Shown piece after piece: positions 1 through 4,953 of a stretch of DNA of 16,006 nt. How positions within the stretch are numbered: position 1 is the first letter of the stretch; each line of letters opens with the position of its first letter. Below the pieces are notes generated by a model, which was not told the origin of the DNA, made no database searches, and saw only the letters and a program-made list of their open reading frames with translations. This DNA is from Candidatus Peregrinibacteria bacterium CG_4_9_14_0_2_um_filter_41_14 (GTDB lineage: Bacteria; Patescibacteriota; Gracilibacteria; UBA1369; UM-FILTER-41-14): contig PFRW01000049.1 in assembly GCA_002788755.1 (NCBI GenBank), positions 1-16,006 on the forward strand. The letters run 5' to 3'. The translations under genes and the position numbers were made by a program.

Positions 1-564
1 GGTGGGGGTGGCAATAATGAGGCCGTCGGCTTGGTAGCGGTTAACTTGGCGCTGATTAATTTCGACTGGTAAATGAATTAATCGGGATTTGGCGCCGTGG
101 GTAATTACGGCATCGTTTAGGGCTAAATGGGTGGCGACTTTTTGGCCGTCTTTATACATGGTGACACGCAGTAAAATGCGTTTATCGACAACGTAGTTAC
201 CGCTTAAAACTCGTTTTAAACCGCTGATGGCGCGCTCACCTTCCAATTCTGTTAAAAACCCGAGTGTGCCGGTGTTTATGCCTAACACATGCACAACTGA
301 TTTTGGTAATGATCTGGCAACAGTTAAAAGTGTGCCATCGCCGCCAAGAACAATCACAAGTTGTGTCTGCTTGAGAATTTGCGGGCGCGTGTATGATTTT
401 TTTACACCTTTAAGCTCTGCGGTAAATTCATCCAAATAGACTGTTTTTCCTTCCGCTTCTAATAAATCTAAAATTTCAAAAACTAGCTCTTTGTACTTGG
501 CAATGTTGTGTTTGGCAATTATTCCCACGCGATTTATTGTGGTGAAAGCTTTTTGTCCCGGCAT
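1..564 (-). CDS. nadK: NAD kinase, N-terminal 188 residues (3' end outside window)
   Basis: ATP-NAD kinase makes NADP+ by phosphorylating the 2'-hydroxyl of the NAD adenosine ribose; it is a cytoplasmic, usually essential enzyme. Translating the minus strand from the ATG at 564-562 gives an uninterrupted 188-codon frame running off the window edge. It carries the family signatures in order: a strand reading RVGIIAKHN near residue 12, the GGDGT nucleotide-binding/catalytic motif followed by LL near residue 72, NTGTLGFLTE near residue 98, the LNDAVITHG motif with its conserved Asn-Asp pair near residue 151, and YQADGLIIATPT at the cut end. Full-length bacterial enzymes are about 260-300 residues, so roughly the last third is missing. 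No Shine-Dalgarno precedes the ATG. A TTG two codons upstream is an alternative start. The gene is divergent from the glycosyltransferase at 624. The family call is certain; the exact start is less so. Confidence 0.96.
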   Translation of the reverse strand, partial: MPGQKAFTTINRVGIIAKHNIAKYKELVFEILDLLEAEGKTVYLDEFTAELKGVKKSYTRPQILKQTQLVIVLGGDGTLLTVARSLPKSVVHVLGINTGTLGFLTELEGERAISGLKRVLSGNYVVDKRILLRVTMYKDGQKVATHLALNDAVITHGAKSRLIHLPVEINQRQVNRYQADGLIIATPT

Positions 565-588
565 AAGCAATCTGGTTTAAAAGACTGG

Positions 589-615
589 TTATAAGCTAGC
601 ATTAAAGGCTTATAA
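589..615. promoter_or_regulatory. Perfect 8-bp inverted repeat in the nadK/glycosyltransferase divergent spacer
   Basis: TTATAAGC (589-596) and GCTTATAA (608-615) are exact reverse complements separated by 11 bases, with arm centres 19 bp apart, about two helical turns. It fills most of the 59-bp spacer between the divergent starts at 564 and 624. Each arm contains TATAA, so the arms may be back-to-back -10 elements, an operator, or both. I found no convincing -35 at the right spacing on either strand. There is no T-tract, and the position between two starts argues against a terminator. Confidence 0.4.
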
Positions 616-623
616 ATGGCAAT

Positions 624-1733
624 ATGAGGTTGCTAATATTTTCTATGGAAAAAATGAAACAGCGGATTGCGATCACTCGTTTTCCCTTTGAATCTCAATT
701 TGGTGGAGAGGAACTGCATACACTGCAAGTTGCCAAACATTGGCGCGAGCAAGGGCATGAGGTTATGCTCTTTAGCTCTTGTCCGGTTTTAATCGATTTA
801 TTTAGCGAGGATGGTTTTAAGGTTTTGCCTTTTACGCTTACTAAACCGCCTGTTACTAAAGGCCGACTCATTATGTTTACACTGTTTTATAAATGGTATT
901 TATTTAAGGCTTGGCAGTTGGCGAAAGCGATTAAGAAGGCTAAGGTTAGCCGAGTTTACTGCCTAAGTTTTAGCGAAAAATTATTACTACCTTGGTTTCT
1001 TAATAATGAACGTTACTACTTTGTGGAGCATGCTCGTATTGGTAACTGGTTTTATCAAAATCCGTGGAAAAAACTTTATTACAAATTTGCCAAAGCTGGT
1101 CAGGTTGTTACCGTTTCTAAAATGATGGCGTGTGATTTGCATTATCCAGAGGCAATTGTGATCCCTAATGGGGTGGATGTTGCTCAATTTAAGCGAGAAA
1201 ACGTGATTCGTAACTGGGAGAGACCGCAGCTAACAACAGTGGGGCGCTTAACGGCGGATAAAGGGATTGATGTGTTTATTGATGCCTTAATTGAGCTTAA
1301 TCAAACAAATAAAAATTGGCAGGCAACAATTGTGGGGCAAGGGCCACTTGCGCCAGTGTTTAAAACTAAGATTATGGGAGCTGGCCTGCAAGATCAGATT
1401 GAACTAATTACAAAATTGCCACGCCCACAATTAATTATGCTTCTCAAAAAAACCGAGATTTTTTGTTTGCTATCGCCAAAAACTGACCCTTTTGGACTGG
1501 TGGTGGCAGAAGCAATGGCGGCGGGGGCAATTCCGCTTGCTACAAACAAATGTGGCATTGTCGACTACTCACACTTAATATACCAAGTGCGGGCAAATAA
1601 TTCGGAGGCCGTGGTTACGGCTGTTAAGCACATTACAGCTGATAAATTGTCTGTAGATGCAGTACAACAAGAAGCTGCTGACAAATTCGCTCTCAACAAA
1701 ATGCTAGATGCCTATGAGCAACTACTTGTTTAG
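624..1733 (+). CDS. GT4-family glycosyltransferase (GT-B fold)
   Basis: This is a retaining nucleotide-sugar-dependent glycosyltransferase of the GT4 type, cytoplasmic or peripheral on the inner face of the membrane. The acceptor and sugar cannot be read from sequence. The N-terminal Rossmann half begins near MKQRIAITRF (residue 11 of the longest frame) with the loop QFGGEE. The junction to the C-terminal half is IPNGVD at 180-185, then TVGRLTADKG (about 205-214) and the donor-site segment DPFGLVVAEAMAAG around 288-301. In that last motif the first acidic residue of the usual E-x7-E pair is Asp288 rather than Glu, with Glu296 as the second. The length of 369 residues is normal. The longest frame starts at 624, but in-frame ATGs at 645 and 654 exist. 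The one at 654 begins exactly at the expected first strand and has GGA just upstream, so it may be the true start. The 3' end overlaps the convergent gene by 12 bases. Confidence 0.9.
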   Translation: MRLLIFSMEKMKQRIAITRFPFESQFGGEELHTLQVAKHWREQGHEVMLFSSCPVLIDLFSEDGFKVLPFTLTKPPVTKGRLIMFTLFYKWYLFKAWQLAKAIKKAKVSRVYCLSFSEKLLLPWFLNNERYYFVEHARIGNWFYQNPWKKLYYKFAKAGQVVTVSKMMACDLHYPEAIVIPNGVDVAQFKRENVIRNWERPQLTTVGRLTADKGIDVFIDALIELNQTNKNWQATIVGQGPLAPVFKTKIMGAGLQDQIELITKLPRPQLIMLLKKTEIFCLLSPKTDPFGLVVAEAMAAGAIPLATNKCGIVDYSHLIYQVRANNSEAVVTAVKHITADKLSVDAVQQEAADKFALNKMLDAYEQLLV

Positions 1734-2816
1734 CTGTAGATAGATTTGGCTAAATGCTTTTGCCGCTTTACCCCAACTAAACTTCCGTAATTGGTCTTTG
1801 CCTTTTTCGGCTAGGATATGTTGTGTTTCGGTGTTTTTGAGAAGGTATTGAAGCTGATTAATGAGATCGCTACGTTGGCGTGGGTCAAAATAAAGGGCGG
1901 CATCACCGGCGACTTCCGGTAATGAACTGGTGTTGGAGCTGATAATGGCGCATTGGTTGGCCATGGCTTCCAACAATGGTAAGCCAAATCCTTCGTACAA
2001 TGACGGATAAACAAAAACACTACTTTGTTGATACAATTTTTGTAATTTACAGTTGCTAATGTAGCCATGAAAAACCAAGTTATCTTTGTAATTACACTTT
2101 TCGACACTTTTGGCGAGCGTGCTATTTTGCCAGCCTTTGGCACCTACAATATGTAATTTATACTCTCGGTAATCTTTGTTTGCCTCTTGAAGTTGACTAA
2201 AAGCGTCAATTAATAAATTGAGGTTTTTACGGGGGATGAGGGTGCTAACAGTCAAAACTTGTTTTTGATTTTTTTTAATGTGGCTTTTCTTGGAGGCAGA
2301 TGGTGCGACAAATTCTGTAGACAAGCCTTCATAAACCACGCTTACCTTTTGGGGATCTAATTTGGGAAACAGTTGAACTAAATCTCTTTTTGTAGATTCG
2401 GAAACGGCAATAAGATGAGAATGATTGATGAGTCGAGGTAAACAAAAATGCTCAATTAATACCGCTTTTAAGTTGTGATCCTTGGAATATAAAAAGGCGA
2501 TTAAATCGTGCACGGTCACTATACTTTTGTTTTTAACTAAAAAGGGAAGTAAAAAACTGGTTGGCGAAAATAAAATTGCTTTTGGGTATGAGCGGATAAT
2601 GGCGGCTGCCTTAAATTGCCATTTAATCCCATCACCTGGAATTAAGATGAGTTGCCAACTTTGGGGCAAGCTAATCTTTAGCTTTCGATTAACTAACAAA
2701 ACTACCTCTTCTTGCTTGAGCTCTTTTTTAAGGGCGTTGATCATTGAAAGCGTATAGATGCCCTTCCCGGCCTTTTCTACATTAAAGGCTTCGCGGGCAT
2801 CAATAATTAAACTCAT
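1722..2816 (-). CDS. GT4-family glycosyltransferase, mannosyltransferase-like
   Basis: This 364-residue GT-B glycosyltransferase resembles the group-1 mannosyl/rhamnosyl transferases of polysaccharide and O-antigen-type clusters; the specific sugar is not determinable. Visible landmarks are a start strand SLIIDAREAF with the glycine loop KAGKGIYT (about 15-22), TVHDLIAF at 101-108 with the His-Asp pair typical of this subgroup, VSESTKRDL near 138-146, the inter-domain VYEG (161-164), STLIPRKNL (191-199), and YEGFGLPLLEAMA (274-286), where Glu275 and Glu283 form the complete E-x7-E donor-site pair, followed by SSLPEVAGDAAL. It converges on the upstream GT4 gene, so the two are not one transcript although both probably serve cell-surface glycan synthesis. 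The start ATG at 2816 is the only sensible one. No clear Shine-Dalgarno is present. A promoter TTTACA-17 bp-TAGAGT lies upstream on this strand. Confidence 0.93.
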   Translation of the reverse strand: MSLIIDAREAFNVEKAGKGIYTLSMINALKKELKQEEVVLLVNRKLKISLPQSWQLILIPGDGIKWQFKAAAIIRSYPKAILFSPTSFLLPFLVKNKSIVTVHDLIAFLYSKDHNLKAVLIEHFCLPRLINHSHLIAVSESTKRDLVQLFPKLDPQKVSVVYEGLSTEFVAPSASKKSHIKKNQKQVLTVSTLIPRKNLNLLIDAFSQLQEANKDYREYKLHIVGAKGWQNSTLAKSVEKCNYKDNLVFHGYISNCKLQKLYQQSSVFVYPSLYEGFGLPLLEAMANQCAIISSNTSSLPEVAGDAALYFDPRQRSDLINQLQYLLKNTETQHILAEKGKDQLRKFSWGKAAKAFSQIYLQLNK

Positions 2817-2845
2817 GATAAATTCACTAAGAAGGTTGCTGAAAT

Positions 2846-2874
2846 ACTCTATTTACAATTGGGGTAATTGTAAA
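2846..2874 (-). promoter_or_regulatory. Putative sigma-70-type promoter of the minus-strand glycosyltransferase
   Basis: Reading the minus strand, TTTACA (2874-2869) is followed after exactly 17 bases by TAGAGT (2851-2846), matching the -35 and -10 consensus at 5/6 and 4/6. It points to the start at 2816. Its -35 and spacer coincide with the palindrome at 2851-2875, which suggests repression if a regulator binds there. Confidence 0.45.
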
Positions 2875-2875
2875 T
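2851..2875. promoter_or_regulatory. Perfect 10-bp palindrome, candidate operator between divergent genes
   Basis: ATTTACAATT (2851-2860) and AATTGTAAAT (2866-2875) are perfect reverse complements around a 5-base centre, GGGGT. The element lies between the divergent starts at 2816 and 2931. It spans the -35 to -10 interval of the predicted minus-strand promoter and ends 4 bases before the TTGACA of the plus-strand promoter. Symmetry, AT-rich arms and location fit a dimeric repressor site. A terminator is unlikely because no gene ends here. Confidence 0.5.
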
Positions 2876-2879
2876 GTAA

Positions 2880-2909
2880 TTGACAGGAAAACTTGTAGGT
2901 AGTTAAACT
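2880..2909 (+). promoter_or_regulatory. Putative promoter of the membrane protein / zinc ribbon pair
   Basis: A consensus -35 hexamer TTGACA is at 2880-2885. A -10-like TAAACT (4/6) follows after 18 bases at 2904-2909, about 21 bases before the ATG at 2931. The -35 is convincing but the -10 is weak, so the exact boxes are uncertain. Confidence 0.45.
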
Positions 2910-2930
2910 TAAAAAAGTTAAACTTTCGCC

Positions 2931-3572
2931 ATGGTAAAAACAGTTTACAGTTGGCAAGATATCCCTTTCAGTCGTAAAGCCTACTTGATCGGTTTAATAA
3001 TCGCAACAATTTCCCCTTTTTTGCCGTGGTTTTCGGATACCAATCAATTTGTGAAAGGGACCACTTATTTAGGGCTTACAGGAGCCACTTCTTTTATGGG
3101 GTTAAGTATATTTTTGTTTAGTACCTTGGCTTTGGTACAAGAAGCCTACTTTTTGGTTAAGGGGAAATTACTGATGGGCGATGTTATCGCTTCATGGTTT
3201 TATAATGGCTTGGGGGTGATGAATTTTTATTTAGCTGGACTGGCGGCATCAGTATTTTTGCATCCTTCGGTTGGTGGTAACTTACTGGCAAAACATTTTT
3301 CTTGGGGGTTTTATGTGAGCACTTTTGCTTTTGCAACCTTGCTAGTTGGCTTCTTTATTAATCAGCCAAAAGCGGCTCCACAAAGGCAACATCAACCATT
3401 AACTTCCCACTCCTTAAATTTAGATCCGGATGTTGATCAGTTAAGAACTTTGAAAATTGAAGACGTGGTGCCGGCGCAGGTGGGGACCGATCGTGTTGTC
3501 CAAAAACTGTGGTCTCAGCAAAGAGCTCTTGAACATAAGGTCAATAATGCGGATGATGTAAATACATTTTAA
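2931..3572 (+). CDS. Four-helix integral membrane protein of unknown function
   Basis: I do not recognise a family. The 213-residue product shows four hydrophobic segments at about residues 17-34, 48-72, 83-108 and 124-143, joined by short loops. A hydrophilic tail of about 70 residues (144-213) follows, rich in Gln, Asp and Val and ending in a predicted helical, charged stretch (VVQKLWSQQRALEHKV). The short charged N-terminus (Lys3, Arg15, Lys16) and an even number of helices favour both termini in the cytoplasm by the positive-inside rule. There are no catalytic or binding motifs and no signal peptide. The start ATG at 2931 lies just downstream of a TTGACA promoter-like sequence without a Shine-Dalgarno. 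Only 10 bases separate it from the zinc-ribbon gene, so the two are probably co-transcribed. That the frame is a real gene is well supported; its function is not. Confidence 0.8.
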   Translation: MVKTVYSWQDIPFSRKAYLIGLIIATISPFLPWFSDTNQFVKGTTYLGLTGATSFMGLSIFLFSTLALVQEAYFLVKGKLLMGDVIASWFYNGLGVMNFYLAGLAASVFLHPSVGGNLLAKHFSWGFYVSTFAFATLLVGFFINQPKAAPQRQHQPLTSHSLNLDPDVDQLRTLKIEDVVPAQVGTDRVVQKLWSQQRALEHKVNNADDVNTF

Positions 3573-3582
3573 TTAGAATAAT

Positions 3583-3765
3583 ATGAACACAGAAGTAGAG
3601 GTACCGGTAGACAGCGAGATTGTTTTTTACTGCAAAAAATGTTCAGAGGTTGTAGAGGCGGATCGCATTGGACAAAAGTATGTTTATAAATGTAAAACTT
3701 GTAGCTCTAAAGAGATTGTTTTTGGAACTTATCGAAGTATTAAGGGCTGTTTCATGAAACGCTAG
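3583..3765 (+). CDS. Small zinc-ribbon protein of unknown function
   Basis: This 60-residue product has two CxxC knuckles, Cys17-Lys-Lys-Cys20 and Cys37-Lys-Thr-Cys40, separated by 16 residues. That is the pattern of a single zinc-ribbon metal site. Hydrophobic/aromatic residues flank the knuckles (IVFYCKKC, YVYKCKTC), as expected for the beta hairpins. The N-terminus is acidic and the C-terminus (RSIKGCFMKR) is basic, with a fifth unpaired Cys56. It may bind nucleic acid or act as a small partner protein, but nothing shows which. It starts 10 bases after the membrane protein gene, without a Shine-Dalgarno, and ends 103 bases before recA, which has its own promoter. The composition and intact Cys pairs make a chance frame unlikely. 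Confidence 0.75.
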   Translation: MNTEVEVPVDSEIVFYCKKCSEVVEADRIGQKYVYKCKTCSSKEIVFGTYRSIKGCFMKR

Positions 3766-3811
3766 TTAATGGTCTTTTACAGGGATTAGTTTAATTTTTT
3801 ATAAAATATAC

Positions 3812-3840
3812 TTGACGGTGAGTTGTTGCTCACCTATGAT
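3812..3840 (+). promoter_or_regulatory. recA promoter with palindromic operator candidate in its spacer
   Basis: TTGACG (3812-3817) and TATGAT (3835-3840) are near-consensus -35 and -10 boxes separated by the optimal 17 bases, giving a start near 3846-3848 and a leader of about 22 bases. GGTGAG (3817-3822) and CTCACC (3829-3834) form a perfect 6-bp inverted repeat with a 6-base centre. It fills the interval between the boxes, so a bound dimer would block polymerase. It differs from the E. coli (CTGT-N8-ACAG) and Bacillus (GAAC-N4-GTTC) LexA boxes, but the placement fits an SOS-type repressor site. Confidence 0.75.
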
Positions 3841-3868
3841 TGCTACGTAATTTGTTTAACCAAAAAAA

Positions 3869-4930
3869 ATGACAAAAATAAAAGGTACTGAGGAAGCTGT
3901 TGAAAAAGTTTCCACAACTAAAAAGGGAGAAGCATCTTCTAAAAAACTAGATGCCGTTAAAGCCGCCATGAGCCAGATTGAAAGTAATTTTGGTGTTGGT
4001 GCAATTATGAAAATGGGAGAAAAAAAACATGCCAATATTGAGACGATTCCAACAGGTTCTCTATCTTTAGATATTGCTGTGGGTGGTGGTATCCCCAAAG
4101 GCAGAATTACAGAAATTTATGGTCCGGAAAGTTCCGGTAAAACCACTTTAACACTACACATTATTGCCGAGTGCCAAAAGCAAGGTGGCACAGCCGCTTT
4201 TATTGATGCAGAGCATGCTCTTGATCCGGAATATGCTCGTAAAATTGGTGTTAACATTGACGAACTTCTTGTTTCTCAACCGGATAATGGTGAACAAGCC
4301 TTAGAAATTGTCGACACCCTTGTTCGTTCTAATGCCATCGACCTAATTGTGGTGGACTCCGTCGCCGCTCTAACTCCCCGTGCAGAAATTGAAGGAGATA
4401 TGGGAGACTCACACATGGGTCTACAAGCTCGTTTAATGAGTCAGGCACTACGGAAAATAACCGGTAGTGTGAGCAAGTCACATACTTCTATTATTTTTAT
4501 CAACCAAATTAGAATGAAGATTGGCGTTATGTTTGGTAACCCGGAAACAACAACCGGTGGTAACGCCCTTAAGTTTTACGCTTCTTTAAGACTAGAAATC
4601 CGTAATGCCGGTAAAATTGAAGTAACTACCGAATATGGCAAAGAAAGTGTAGGAGCAAAAGCAAAAGTAAAAGTTGTTAAGAATAAAATCGCTCCACCAT
4701 TCAAAGTTGCTGAATTCGATATTATGTACAACCAAGGTATTTCATACGAAGGTGACTTAATTGATCTGGCGACAAAATACAATTTAGTTAGAAAAGCCGG
4801 GGCCTATTTCTCTTATAAAGATCAAACTATTGGTCAAGGCAGAGAGAACGCAAAAGATTTCCTTAAAGCAGATCCTAAAATGACTCAGGAACTCGCAGCA
4901 GAAGTCATGGAACAAGCGCGTGCGGCTTAA
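3869..4930 (+). CDS. recA: Recombinase RecA
   Basis: RecA polymerises on single-stranded DNA, drives ATP-dependent homology search and strand exchange, and promotes LexA-type autocleavage. The 353-residue product has the complete core: Walker A GPESSGKTT (85-93), catalytic Glu115 in FIDAEHALDP, Walker B LIVVDS (159-164), loop L1 around EIEGDMGDSHMGLQARLMS (173-191), and loop L2 with NQIRMKIG at 212-219 and NPETTTGGNALKF at 224-236. Two end features differ from E. coli. There is a Lys/Glu/Ser-rich N-terminal extension of about 25 residues before the first core helix (KLDAVKAAMSQIE), and the C-terminus stops at MEQARAA without the long acidic tail that restrains E. coli RecA. A within-gene ATG at codon 34 would remove part of the polymerisation helix, so the 3869 start is preferred. 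It has its own strong promoter and is followed 23 bases later by an antiporter gene and then recX. Confidence 0.99.
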   Translation: MTKIKGTEEAVEKVSTTKKGEASSKKLDAVKAAMSQIESNFGVGAIMKMGEKKHANIETIPTGSLSLDIAVGGGIPKGRITEIYGPESSGKTTLTLHIIAECQKQGGTAAFIDAEHALDPEYARKIGVNIDELLVSQPDNGEQALEIVDTLVRSNAIDLIVVDSVAALTPRAEIEGDMGDSHMGLQARLMSQALRKITGSVSKSHTSIIFINQIRMKIGVMFGNPETTTGGNALKFYASLRLEIRNAGKIEVTTEYGKESVGAKAKVKVVKNKIAPPFKVAEFDIMYNQGISYEGDLIDLATKYNLVRKAGAYFSYKDQTIGQGRENAKDFLKADPKMTQELAAEVMEQARAA

Positions 4931-4953
4931 CAATTCACTAACTATTCCTATCT

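Noticed and set aside
227..439. Plus-strand open frame of 70 codons across the NAD kinase gene.
   Set aside because: It is antisense to clearly recognisable NAD kinase sequence and has no family features.
572..590. CTGGTT direct repeat upstream of the first glycosyltransferase.
   Set aside because: Six bases repeated twice is too short to support a regulatory claim.
1811..2143. Minus-strand 110-codon frame inside the second glycosyltransferase.
   Set aside because: It is another frame of a well-supported gene, with composition unlike a folded protein.
3749..3760. Perfect 12-bp palindrome GTTTCATGAAAC at the end of the zinc-ribbon gene.
   Set aside because: It lies within coding sequence, has no loop or T-tract for a terminator, and is too far from the recA -35 (about 50 bases) to call an operator from one sequence.
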